Shown here piece by piece: positions 17,571 through 26,292 of a stretch of DNA of 64,000 bases. The stretch lies in the NCBI RefSeq assembly GCF_900010725.2, contig NZ_LR734824.1:163930-227929 (forward strand). Reading direction: 5' to 3'. The position numbers were made by a program, and so were the translations under genes. The notes below the pieces were generated by a model. The model did not search any database. It had not been told where the DNA came from and saw only the letters and a list, made by a program, of their open reading frames with translations. Position 1 is the stretch's first letter. The number at the start of each line of letters is the position of its first letter. The stretch comes from Planktothrix serta PCC 8927. Its GTDB lineage: Bacteria; Cyanobacteriota; Cyanobacteriia; Cyanobacteriales; Microcoleaceae.

Positions 17571-18598
17571 TTCTTATTTTTAATGAGATTAAATTCTTGT
17601 AGATATCTATCTATATCTTGTTTGATTTTCTCCATCAGTGGGCATAACTCTAAATAAAGCAAACAGGAATTATGTCCATCTTTTAAGAGAGTTTCCCAAT
17701 GTATTCCTTTAGTATGATTCTTGTATTCATTTAATTTGTTTTTACCCTCTTGAGAATCAATATTATAATCATTTTTTCTTTCTTCTTGATAAATCTTTAC
17801 AATTTTTTTCAATAAATGCGTTACCACGCAATCATAGAGTATATGCCCTCTAATATACCAATAAATATTTTCAGGTTTAACTTCAAATTCTTCTATTAAA
17901 TCATTTTCTATAGCTTTTAAATCAATGTTTTCGTATTTATTTTCTATCTCTAATTTGCATTCATTAACTCTATCCTTAAGTAATTTAATTAGACTTTCAC
18001 CATTATTAGATAAATCAATTTCACTTTGATCAAATCCAAAAACAGAATTCAAATTTTTATTTGAAATTAATATTTCACTTTTTACTTCCAGACCTTGATT
18101 TTTAGCATTATATTCCTGTTTTCTGAAAAAAAACATATATAAAAAGATTTCGTATATTGTCTTTGAATAAGCTTCAAAAAATTTAATAAAGCAAAATGTT
18201 TCCTGTAAAGGCAATGAACATTTTTTAGCAATAATGTTTAAATTATAGGAAAACACTTTAAAATTTTCAATAGAATAAGCGTAAGTATGAAAAATATAAG
18301 GATGACTGTAAACAGGTTCATTTTTTAGCAAATAATCGAAGTCACTATCTACACACAAAATTAATTTTGAATTAGCATTTTTTATATTATCTTTTGTTAA
18401 AACTTTCTGTTTTCCACTTTTATACTCACTCTCTCTCGAATGAGGATAAAAAATAATTTTCAATGAAGGGGCGAATTTTCTAAATACATCTTCCCAAAAT
18501 ACAACATCATCTAAACCTTCAACATAAGCAGTAATATCTTTATCGAGAAAAAAAGTATTTTCTGTATCCCGATAATCAGCATCAATATATTCTTCCAT
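17567..18598 (-). CDS. DUF4435 TOPRIM-like protein, AriB-like effector of a PARIS-like pair
   Basis: A 343-residue protein with the DUF4435 layout. The acidic motif AYVEGLDDVVFWEDVF (Glu27, Asp30, Asp31) is followed by LILCVDSDFDYLL with Asp84, Asp86 and Asp88, the pattern of a TOPRIM metal site. The rest is helical and very rich in Lys, Asn and Ile. It starts 4 bp after the ATPase stop, so the two are translationally coupled. In PARIS systems the DUF4435 subunit AriB is a nuclease held by the ATPase AriA and released when a phage inhibitor is sensed; E. coli AriB has been reported to cut tRNA. The DNA is visibly more A+T-rich than its neighbours, suggesting transfer. Confidence 0.75.
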   Translation of the reverse strand: MEEYIDADYRDTENTFFLDKDITAYVEGLDDVVFWEDVFRKFAPSLKIIFYPHSRESEYKSGKQKVLTKDNIKNANSKLILCVDSDFDYLLKNEPVYSHPYIFHTYAYSIENFKVFSYNLNIIAKKCSLPLQETFCFIKFFEAYSKTIYEIFLYMFFFRKQEYNAKNQGLEVKSEILISNKNLNSVFGFDQSEIDLSNNGESLIKLLKDRVNECKLEIENKYENIDLKAIENDLIEEFEVKPENIYWYIRGHILYDCVVTHLLKKIVKIYQEERKNDYNIDSQEGKNKLNEYKNHTKGIHWETLLKDGHNSCLLYLELCPLMEKIKQDIDRYLQEFNLIKNKN

Positions 18599-18602
18599 AG
18601 TT

Positions 18603-19547
18603 TTAATCCTTAATAATATTTTTCATATCAATAACTTTATCTTGCCATCCTTTGCTAATTATACCCGGTGCATGAGTCGCAATAATAAGTTGACAATTAT
18701 GATTCAGTTGTTGAATCATATCTATCAAGTCAAGTTGCCAACTTAGATGCAGTGAGATTTCGGGTTCATCCATCAAAACAATGAAGGGTTTGTTTTCCTG
18801 AAGTAAAATACTTAAAAGAATAATTAAGATCTGCTTTTCTCCAGAAGATAACTGATAAGCTGAAATCGTTTTATCATTAGATTTTCGGAATATAATCGAA
18901 TTTTCTTTATCAAAATCTATTTTTTTATTTGTTTCATCGAATAGCTTATTTATTAGCTCTAAAAAACGGTTTTGATTTTGATTGATATTAGCAATAATAT
19001 CATCTTTTTGTTTAAGTAATTCTCTCAGCTTGGAAAGTTCTTCAGCATTGGCGCTATCTTTATTAGATAACGCTTTAATTTCATTATCCTGATCACGAGT
19101 TTTCTCTTTTTCCTGGTTTCTGAGTTTTAATTGATAGCTTTTAAAATCATCTATCAACCCTTTTAAAAGATAATCTAATTCTGTTTTAATATTTTCATCT
19201 TTTTTATAGTTTTGGTTTTGAAGATCCTTGACCAGCATTTCAAACGTACTTATTTTGCACAAATTAACTTTTTTTGAAAGTGCTTCTATAAATCCACGTT
19301 CTTGATTATAAAAAATCGAACTCTCATCATCAAAATATATTTTGAATAATTCTAAATTGAATTGACGCTCAACTCCATATTTTTCATCTATTATATCTTC
19401 AATTAAATTCAATAATGTTGTTTTACCTACTCCATTTTTACCAACTAAAATATTAACTTCTTGATCAAGTTCCCAATAAATATCAAGCTCACCCCATAGT
19501 TTATCAATGGTTATCGATTTAATATATTTGATGTTTTCTTCTGTCAT
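18603..19547 (-). CDS. AAA/ABC-type ATPase, AriA-like sensor of a PARIS-like pair
   Basis: A 314-residue ABC-like ATPase of the AAA_15/AAA_21 type. Walker A is GKNGVGKT at 36-43, the ABC signature LSSGEKQ at 233-239, Walker B ends in DEPE at 260-263, and the switch His is in ATHAP (about 292). A charged coiled coil lies at about residues 136-205. All nucleotide-binding parts are intact. First gene of a two-gene operon with the DUF4435 protein. It is shorter than the AriA proteins I recall, so this may be a divergent branch. RecF- or OLD-like families share the fold, but the DUF4435 partner favours PARIS. Confidence 0.75.
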   Translation of the reverse strand: MTEENIKYIKSITIDKLWGELDIYWELDQEVNILVGKNGVGKTTLLNLIEDIIDEKYGVERQFNLELFKIYFDDESSIFYNQERGFIEALSKKVNLCKISTFEMLVKDLQNQNYKKDENIKTELDYLLKGLIDDFKSYQLKLRNQEKEKTRDQDNEIKALSNKDSANAEELSKLRELLKQKDDIIANINQNQNRFLELINKLFDETNKKIDFDKENSIIFRKSNDKTISAYQLSSGEKQILIILLSILLQENKPFIVLMDEPEISLHLSWQLDLIDMIQQLNHNCQLIIATHAPGIISKGWQDKVIDMKNIIKD

Positions 19548-19562
19548 TTTAATTAACCTCTA

Positions 19563-19573
19563 CAGAAATTCTG
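19563..19573. promoter_or_regulatory. 11-bp palindrome upstream of the PARIS-like operon
   Basis: CAGAAATTCTG is perfectly self-complementary and lies 16-26 bp before the ATPase start codon, in the operon's leader. An AGAGG ribosome-binding site separates it from the ATG. It could be an operator, but this is inference. Confidence 0.3.
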
Positions 19574-19706
19574 CAAAAATAGGGTTTCTTAACATTCCTT
19601 ATTAATTTTAAACAACTGGCAAATTAGAAACTCAATTTCTAGGGTGAGTGTTGCGTCAATCCTGATCAATTTTTCAACTCTATATTATCAGAGGGGAATA
19701 TGTTAG

Positions 19707-21008
19707 TCAATGTTTATTAGAAATAAATGATAATAAAGAGACATCTCGATTGACTTCATAAGTCACGGGTTTTTTATTCTTTTTAACCTTTCCTTGACTA
19801 ACAGCAATATTTAACCAATCTTGTATTTGGGAGGGTCTAACTTGTAGTAATTCAGCTAAAGATTTGGCATCTTTCGGTTGTTCAAGTTGACGGATAATTA
19901 GGGGTAATACTGCTTCATAAATAGTTTGAGAAACAGGATAAACGGGTGTATCTTTCTGACTTTCGCTATTTTCAGAAGCGGGTTTAAGTTCATTTTCAGT
20001 TTGGGGAGATAACGTTAAATCTATTTCTGAATTAGGAATAGAACTTAAAGCATCTTGATCCATTGCAATAACATCAGTTATAAGTTCTTGAAGTGGACGA
20101 TTAAAAGGCATTTCAGGAAAAGGTTTAGCTCCCCGATTAATTAACTGTTGATTTCCGTCTGGTATTGTTCCTTGCATTCGCACAAATACGGGAACAGTTT
20201 TGATTTTTTCTAACGCTTCAATTGCACCCGCCCAGGTTCCTCCTTGGTCTACTGAAGAACTAATAATTAACCCATAATCGGATAATCCATAAATATATTT
20301 ATTCCGTCCCATAGCATTCCCCACATTAAATCCAGCATCAGGATCATAGGAAGAAATTAAGGCTAAATTTCCGCTTTTAATAAAGTTGCGATACTTGCTA
20401 GAAACCGCCGATTTTGCTAAACTATCTCCCAGGACTCCAACAACATTTCCTCCTGCATTTAAAGCCACTAACATCGCTGTTTGATCAACGCCTCTCGCCC
20501 CTCCTGAAATAATTTGTATTCCCTGTTCTGCACAAGTTTGAACAATATAATCCGTATAACTTAATCCCTCTTCATCAACATCACGGGAACCCACCACCGC
20601 TAAACCGCCTTGAGAAAGTTGTTCAAAATTTCCCACCCCATATAAAATTGCTGGGGCTAAATGTTGCAGTTTTTGTTTGAGACAGCGAGGATATTCAGGA
20701 TCACTTCGTCCCAATATCCATAACCCTTGACTCGTCCATTTTTCGACCGCTAAACTTAACAGCATCCCCCGTTCTAATAAGGCAATAATCCGGTTAGGAT
20801 CAAGAGGAATAATCATTTCTAGTAGCTGTTTTTTAGCCGTTTCTTCTAATAAATTTTTGGGCGTTAATTGCTGTAGTCGCAGACAATTAGCTAAGGTATT
20901 ATATTCAGTTAAAGTTAACGGTTGGGGTTCGGTTTTACGATTTTGACCAAAACTGGCACATAATAATAAAATTGCTTGGGTATCGGGGGGGAGTTGATGG
21001 TTTAGCAT
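19707..21008 (-). CDS. DprA-like (SLOG domain) protein, partner of RecQ-PRTase
   Basis: A 433-residue protein with a divergent DprA/Smf Rossmann core: VVGSRDVD at 138-145, SGGARGVD at 168-175, GRNKYIYGLSD at 234-244 and GGTWAGA at 256-262. These match the DprA pattern, but with substitutions (GGTWAGA for the usual SGSLITA). Residues 1-130 are a helical N-domain, and about 366-425 form a winged helix (SLAELLQVRPSQIQDWL). Classic DprA loads RecA on incoming single-stranded DNA; this copy is probably an accessory paralogue. It lies 11 bp after the RecQ gene in the same operon. Confidence 0.8.
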   Translation of the reverse strand: MLNHQLPPDTQAILLLCASFGQNRKTEPQPLTLTEYNTLANCLRLQQLTPKNLLEETAKKQLLEMIIPLDPNRIIALLERGMLLSLAVEKWTSQGLWILGRSDPEYPRCLKQKLQHLAPAILYGVGNFEQLSQGGLAVVGSRDVDEEGLSYTDYIVQTCAEQGIQIISGGARGVDQTAMLVALNAGGNVVGVLGDSLAKSAVSSKYRNFIKSGNLALISSYDPDAGFNVGNAMGRNKYIYGLSDYGLIISSSVDQGGTWAGAIEALEKIKTVPVFVRMQGTIPDGNQQLINRGAKPFPEMPFNRPLQELITDVIAMDQDALSSIPNSEIDLTLSPQTENELKPASENSESQKDTPVYPVSQTIYEAVLPLIIRQLEQPKDAKSLAELLQVRPSQIQDWLNIAVSQGKVKKNKKPVTYEVNRDVSLLSFISNKH

Positions 21009-21019
21009 GGGGTTTAAAT

Positions 21020-23116
21020 TTAACTAGATTGAGATAAGGAATTTAGAGCTAAAGCGAGGGGAAAAACTTGACCACTTCCTCCTTGACGTAATAGGGCGGT
21101 AATGATAGTTAATGTCCATCGAGAATCTACAAAATCATCGATTAAAAAAACAGCACCTTTTTGAATATTTTCCCGATCAATTTGAAATGCACCATCTAAA
21201 TTATGCGCTTGTTGATAACTATTACTCATCATTTTTTGAGGTTGAGTTGGGCGAATTTTTTGTACGGCTGGGAGAAACGGTAAATTTAGTTTTTGAGCTA
21301 ATCTTTGAGCAAAATTCGGTACTAATTCAGAACGATTTAAGGAAGGAACACAAGTTACCCAAGTTGGCATCGGTTGGGGTTGCCATCGCTGAATCATTTC
21401 GATTACACCTTGCACTAAAGCATCATCAAAATAACCCTTTTGATATTTTCCAGTTTTAACCAATTCTCCCCAACCTGCATCCCCCCAAAGAGATAAAGCG
21501 CGACCTATTTCTGCCTTGAACCCTGGTTTGATATTACCGGAAAAGTTATAAATTTGTAAGGCTCCTTTTGACGGCCATTGTTTGCGAGGTTCAATAATTA
21601 AATCACACCGTTTTAAGTATTGAATGGCTTGATTAACTGTTTCTAAAGCAGCAGTTTCAGGGAATAATTGTTGACCTAAACAAACGGCACATTTTCCACA
21701 GGGTTGAGCATAGGGATCATCTAAGGCTGTTGATAAAAATTCCATTAAGCAAGATTGACTGTTCATATAATCTTGCATTTGAGCTTGTTCGTGTCTGCGA
21801 ATTTGAGTTAATAGTTCTATTTTTTGGCTGTTAGATTGATAATCAATTGCTGTCGCATACCATTTTGTTTTTTGCTTAACAACTGGACTGGGAAATTCTA
21901 AAGAAAGTAACTTTAAAACCTTGTCAATTTGTCCTCTGGATAAATTACAATATTGTTCAAGTTCAGGAGTTGAAAAACCATTTTGAGATTGATTTAAAGC
22001 ATTTAAAATCGATTGAGTATGGGCTTCTGGTGGAAAGGCGGTTTGAATAAAATAATTAATAATATCATCATCTTCATCGCCACACAAAAGAATCCCATAA
22101 GCTTGTTCAACGGCCCTTCCTGCCCGTCCTACTTGTTGATAATAATGGACAACAGAACCGGGTCTTTGATAATGAATTACAAACCCTAAATCGGGTTTAT
22201 CAAAACCCATTCCTAAAGCAGTTGTTGCTACTAACGCTTTAATTTCATTATTCAAAAGTTGATTTTCTAAAGGTTCCCGTTCTTCTGATTTTCCGTGATA
22301 GGCTTTAGCATCAATTCCTTGCGTTTGTAACCATTCTGCCACTTGTTCTGCATCTCTAACCGTGAGGGTATAAATAATTCCGCTTCCGGGTAAATGGGGT
22401 AAGGTTTCTGCTAACCAAGCCAGACGACTAGCGGGGTTAGGAAGGTGAATATTTTGGAGTTTTAAACTATTCCGAGTTAAAGCTCCTCGGATGATGTGTA
22501 AATTGTCTCCCAGTTGGGTTTTAATATCCTCAACAACTCGATTATTAGCAGTTGCAGTTGTGGCTAAAACGGGAATAGTTTGAGGGAGAGCTTGTAAAAT
22601 TCTCACAATGCGACGATAATCAGGTCTAAAATCATGTCCCCAGTCGGAAATACAATGGGCTTCATCGACAACAAATAAACCAATTTTTTGAGAAAGGGGA
22701 ATTAAAATATTGTTTCTAAAGTCTTCATTTCCCAAGCGTTCTGGAGAAATCAATAAAAGATCAACTTCTCCGGCTAATAGTTGCGTTTGAATAGTATCCC
22801 ACTGCTCTTGATTATCTGAATTAATAGTAGCAGCTTTCACCCCAATTCGTTCAGCAGCAACCATTTGATTTCGCATTAATGCTAATAGGGGAGAAATTAA
22901 TAAAGTCGGGCCTGATCCTTGATCTCTTAGCAGCCGAGTTGCGAGAAAATAGACTAAACTTTTACCCCATCCTGTGCGTTGAACTACTAAAAGTTGAGAA
23001 CGATTTTGGATTAAATCGGCGATCGCTTCCCATTGTCCCTCCCTAAAATTAGCTGTAGGATTATTGAGGGCTTTTCTCAGAAACAATAAGGCTTGATTTT
23101 GAAGAATTTCCGTCAT
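21020..23116 (-). CDS. RecQ-family helicase with C-terminal phosphoribosyltransferase-like domain
   Basis: A 698-residue superfamily 2 helicase. Walker A variant TGWGKS at 48-53, DEAH at 151-154, the second RecA fold with ATTALGMGFDKPD and QQVGRAGR, then a zinc site (SCLMEF and CGKCAVC). The C-terminal 120 residues are not RecQ: VFLIDDFVDSRWTLT, with the paired Asp at 660-661, matches the PRPP-binding loop of type I phosphoribosyltransferases, with SRWT in place of TTGAT. The HRDC domain is absent. First gene of an operon with the DprA-like protein. A role in DNA recombination or defence is likely; what the PRTase domain binds is unknown. Confidence 0.85.
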   Translation of the reverse strand: MTEILQNQALLFLRKALNNPTANFREGQWEAIADLIQNRSQLLVVQRTGWGKSLVYFLATRLLRDQGSGPTLLISPLLALMRNQMVAAERIGVKAATINSDNQEQWDTIQTQLLAGEVDLLLISPERLGNEDFRNNILIPLSQKIGLFVVDEAHCISDWGHDFRPDYRRIVRILQALPQTIPVLATTATANNRVVEDIKTQLGDNLHIIRGALTRNSLKLQNIHLPNPASRLAWLAETLPHLPGSGIIYTLTVRDAEQVAEWLQTQGIDAKAYHGKSEEREPLENQLLNNEIKALVATTALGMGFDKPDLGFVIHYQRPGSVVHYYQQVGRAGRAVEQAYGILLCGDEDDDIINYFIQTAFPPEAHTQSILNALNQSQNGFSTPELEQYCNLSRGQIDKVLKLLSLEFPSPVVKQKTKWYATAIDYQSNSQKIELLTQIRRHEQAQMQDYMNSQSCLMEFLSTALDDPYAQPCGKCAVCLGQQLFPETAALETVNQAIQYLKRCDLIIEPRKQWPSKGALQIYNFSGNIKPGFKAEIGRALSLWGDAGWGELVKTGKYQKGYFDDALVQGVIEMIQRWQPQPMPTWVTCVPSLNRSELVPNFAQRLAQKLNLPFLPAVQKIRPTQPQKMMSNSYQQAHNLDGAFQIDRENIQKGAVFLIDDFVDSRWTLTIITALLRQGGSGQVFPLALALNSLSQSS

Positions 23117-23140
23117 ATTTTTGACCTAAAAATCATTAAC

Positions 23141-23155
23141 AGAAACCGGGTTTCT
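23141..23155. repeat. AGAAACCGGGTTTCT interrupted palindrome, copy 1
   Basis: Seven-base arms AGAAACC and GGTTTCT around a central G, just upstream of the recQ start. A near-identical copy is at 26191-26205, so this is a dispersed intergenic repeat rather than a recQ-specific operator. Confidence 0.5.
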
Positions 23156-23160
23156 ATATT

Positions 23161-24585
23161 TTAACTTTGGGGATTTTCTGACAAATTGCCTAACGAAAGG
23201 CTATTATTATCCTCTCGATCATTTAACTCATCTAAAATGGCGACAATTTCCCGTTCAAAAGTGACTTTAGCGCGATTCGTTTTGCCTCCAATATAAAGGC
23301 GATCGCCCTCTTTTAATGCCCAAATTTGTGAATGAGAAACATAACTCATGATCACACTAATCATTAATAATCCAAACCCTAAATAAACAAAGGGAATCCC
23401 CGGATCGGCTTTAATTTGTAATCCCGTACTCCCGACCACTTCATCAATAAATAACGTTACTCCATCGACTTCCGTTGACATTCCCTCTCGAACTGTTGAG
23501 ACTAATTGACCCTTTCCGTCATAGACTAATACCGTTCCTTTTAAGTCTCTGGTTAAGACAGAAACCCCGGCGCTAAAATCCGGTTTAATCGGAATCCAAG
23601 TTCCCCAAATTCGACCTTGACCTCCGGTGTCTAAGGGTGCCATTGGTAAGCGAAATACAGGGCTTTTATTCACCCGCACCCGTAAGGCTGCAATCCCCCA
23701 ATCTGCTTGATAAAAAGTCACCCCTTGATAATGCAAAGGTTCATTAACATGAATCGTTTTACGATCAACTTCTTCCCCCTGTTGATTTAAGACAGATAAA
23801 TCAGAATAAAATTGATCAATTCTACCTTCAGGATCATAATCAATCCAAAATCGATTGACTTTAACCGCCCAATCTTTGGGAATTCGAGACTCAGAAAATT
23901 GTCCGGCATCTAGGATATTTTTAACTTGAAAAATATTCCCCCCTGGAACCATTTCTTGGGCTGTAAATCCCGTAATAGAACCGATAATAGAACCTGCTAA
24001 AATGATTAACATACTAGCATGAACAATAATCGGCCCTATTTTCCCGATGATTCCTCGTCTAGCATAGAGTTTATTTCCTTCTTGAAAGACTAAATAATGG
24101 CGTTTTTTTAATAAAGGTTCTAAGGCGGTTAAAGAACCTGTGGTTAATTCCGCACTCAAAGCGATATTTTTAAATTGTTTGGGTTGCTCGTAATAAACCC
24201 AACGACGGGCTGATTTTAAAGTTGGTAATTGTCGGGTAAAGGTACAGGCTGTTAAGCTACTACCAAATAAAACTAAAAGGGATAAAAACCACCAGGTTCG
24301 ATAAACATGATCTAGTCCAATAAATACAAGAACTCTCCAGGTTAAAAAGCCGAATAAAGCGGGATGTTCAGGATAATTGGATTGATAAAATTCTAGGGAC
24401 TGTCCCTGTTCGAGCAGGGTTCCTGAAATACTAAAAACCGCAATCACTAATAATAATAATATTGCTAATCTTAAATCCGCTAAAATGGGCAGGATCTCTT
24501 TCCTGATTTTTTTTTGAAAAGCGGTTTCTCCGGTTACTATTTTTCTGAAAAATGAAATCTCTGTATCCATTGTTATTACCCTCAA
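23161..24585 (-). CDS. ccs1: Cytochrome c biogenesis protein Ccs1 (ResB-like)
   Basis: A 474-residue ResB/Ccs1 membrane protein of the system II cytochrome c maturation pathway. Together with CcsA it moves haem across the thylakoid membrane and attaches it to apocytochromes. Three N-terminal membrane helices (near residues 38-60, 80-100, 185-210) precede a large lumenal domain, and a fourth helix ([20 protein letters not shown]) sits near the C-terminus. It lies 36 bp downstream of ccdA on the same strand, which fits their shared pathway. Confidence 0.92.
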   Translation of the reverse strand: MRVITMDTEISFFRKIVTGETAFQKKIRKEILPILADLRLAILLLLVIAVFSISGTLLEQGQSLEFYQSNYPEHPALFGFLTWRVLVFIGLDHVYRTWWFLSLLVLFGSSLTACTFTRQLPTLKSARRWVYYEQPKQFKNIALSAELTTGSLTALEPLLKKRHYLVFQEGNKLYARRGIIGKIGPIIVHASMLIILAGSIIGSITGFTAQEMVPGGNIFQVKNILDAGQFSESRIPKDWAVKVNRFWIDYDPEGRIDQFYSDLSVLNQQGEEVDRKTIHVNEPLHYQGVTFYQADWGIAALRVRVNKSPVFRLPMAPLDTGGQGRIWGTWIPIKPDFSAGVSVLTRDLKGTVLVYDGKGQLVSTVREGMSTEVDGVTLFIDEVVGSTGLQIKADPGIPFVYLGFGLLMISVIMSYVSHSQIWALKEGDRLYIGGKTNRAKVTFEREIVAILDELNDREDNNSLSLGNLSENPQS

Positions 24586-24621
24586 TTAAGTGTTAAATGT
24601 GATGATATTTTTATGTTTAAA

Positions 24622-25359
24622 TTAGGTGACAGGCAGGAATCTAAATAACAGCGAAAATACACCAAAACCGACTAATAAAGCCCCACTTGTGGGAGTAATC
24701 CAGCTTGACCATTTTCGCAGTTCTAGTAATTTTTTAATGGTAGCAGTAAAGGTTCCTGCTAATACCAAAGGGGCAACATAACCTACCGCATAAGCCAATA
24801 ATAAAACCCCACCTAGAATCATGTCTCCTGTGGTTGAAACCCAAGCTAATAGGGTTGCTAAAACGGGGGTACTACAGGGAGAAGCAACTAACCCAAAGGT
24901 TAAACCTAATAAATAGGATTTTAAGCTATGGGGAAACTGTTTAGGTATCCATCCCATTGTATCAAAAGCAGGGAGTTGTAAAGGTAAAGCTTCTAATAAA
25001 TTTAACCCCATTAAAATTGCAATGACACTCACAATAATGGGCAAACCTAAGCCAATTTGACCATAGACTTGTCCGACAAAAGACGCCAGAATTCCTAACC
25101 CCGCTAAGGTCGTTGCTAGTCCCAATGCAAACCAAGTTGATTGAATGGCGGCTTGCAGTCGATTTTCGGTTTCATACCCGCCAATATAGCCAATTGTAAT
25201 CGGTAACATCGACAGCATACAAGGGGTTAAACTGGTTAACAAACCTGCAACAAAAATAACAACAATACTCCCCCAACTGATGTGAGTGAGTTGGGTTTGA
25301 ACGAGATGATTTGCCAGTTGCGCCAGTTCATACAATTTTGTTTGTAGGGTTTCTAGCAT
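24622..25359 (-). CDS. ccdA: Cytochrome c biogenesis protein CcdA
   Basis: A 245-residue DsbD-family membrane protein with six helices. The two redox cysteines lie in TPCMLSMLPITIGY and SPCSTPVLATLL, one in each three-helix repeat. CcdA carries reducing power from stromal or cytoplasmic thioredoxin across the membrane, to keep the apocytochrome c CXXCH thiols reduced. It is the first gene of a ccdA-ccs1 pair. Confidence 0.93.
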   Translation of the reverse strand: MLETLQTKLYELAQLANHLVQTQLTHISWGSIVVIFVAGLLTSLTPCMLSMLPITIGYIGGYETENRLQAAIQSTWFALGLATTLAGLGILASFVGQVYGQIGLGLPIIVSVIAILMGLNLLEALPLQLPAFDTMGWIPKQFPHSLKSYLLGLTFGLVASPCSTPVLATLLAWVSTTGDMILGGVLLLAYAVGYVAPLVLAGTFTATIKKLLELRKWSSWITPTSGALLVGFGVFSLLFRFLPVT

Positions 25360-25417
25360 GGGATGAGGTGAACAATTAGTTTCCTTTGGAATTATAACCT
25401 ATTTTAACCCTGAATGA

Positions 25418-26101
25418 TTATTCATGAATTGAACCATCTGGCATGACAGCACCTTGTAAAATTACCGTTTCTAAATTAACTCCTTCCAGGTTTGCACCTT
25501 CTAAATTAGCATTGCTGAGATTGGTAAATTGAGTCGCATCTCGAAATAATAGACTATCTAAATCTGCAAAACTCAAATTACTGTTTTCTAGGTTAGCGTA
25601 TTGTAAATTAGTCCCTCGTAAGCTGGTAGAAGTTAAATTAGCTTGGGTTAAATTTGTTCCCCATAATCTTGATCCTAACAGCTTGGCTTTTTCTAAGTTA
25701 GCATGGCTTAAGTTGGCTAAAGTTAAATTGACTTCTAATAAACTAGATTGTGTTAAGTTGGCATCAGATAATTGAGCATGACTCAGATTTGCTCCTAATA
25801 AGTTGGTATTTTCTAAGTGAGCTTCTCTTAAATCTGCTCTGGATAAATTAGCATATTTTAAAGTGGCATTTTTTAAGTTAGCTTGTCTTAAATTAGCTCC
25901 TGATAAGTTAACTTTCGATAAATCAAATTCTTGTAAATTTGCTCCTTCTAAGTTACAAGGTTTCCACAGAAAAGAAGGACAAATTTTATGTTCAGTTAAT
26001 TGTTCTATCGTTTTTAGATTGGCCGCCGGAGAGGAAACAGCCCAACCTAACATCAAACTCAGGATTAACCCAATTTTAATCACGAAAGCGATCACTTTCA
26101 T
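25418..26101 (-). CDS. Secreted pentapeptide-repeat protein
   Basis: The ATG at 26101 is preferred over a TTG 12 bp upstream, giving 227 residues. A signal peptide (IGLILSLMLGWAVSSPAA) is followed by a short region containing two cysteines (KICPSFLWKPC). About 30 consecutive A(N/D)LxX pentapeptides then fill residues 50-220, which would fold as a right-handed quadrilateral beta-helix. Such proteins are abundant in cyanobacteria and mostly of unknown function. It lies upstream of ccdA on the same strand, with a 58-bp gap. Confidence 0.88.
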   Translation of the reverse strand: MKVIAFVIKIGLILSLMLGWAVSSPAANLKTIEQLTEHKICPSFLWKPCNLEGANLQEFDLSKVNLSGANLRQANLKNATLKYANLSRADLREAHLENTNLLGANLSHAQLSDANLTQSSLLEVNLTLANLSHANLEKAKLLGSRLWGTNLTQANLTSTSLRGTNLQYANLENSNLSFADLDSLLFRDATQFTNLSNANLEGANLEGVNLETVILQGAVMPDGSIHE

Positions 26102-26190
26102 GGCACAACTCAAATTTAATTTAATCTCAACAATTATAGTTTATCTCAAAATAGCGCCCTAAACTGTTAAAATAATTAACAATATTACCC

Positions 26191-26205
26191 AGAAACCGGA
26201 TTTCT
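26191..26205. repeat. AGAAACCGGATTTCT interrupted palindrome, copy 2
   Basis: Differs by one base from the copy at 23141-23155. It lies in the intergenic gap between the divergent pentapeptide and sugar dehydrogenase genes. Confidence 0.5.
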
Positions 26206-26292
26206 AATTGAACATCTTGCTCGGCAATTTGGGCCGATTCAGCAACCCAGTCTCTTATCCTTGTTTTTGTTGTTAATACTAGGACGGTGATT

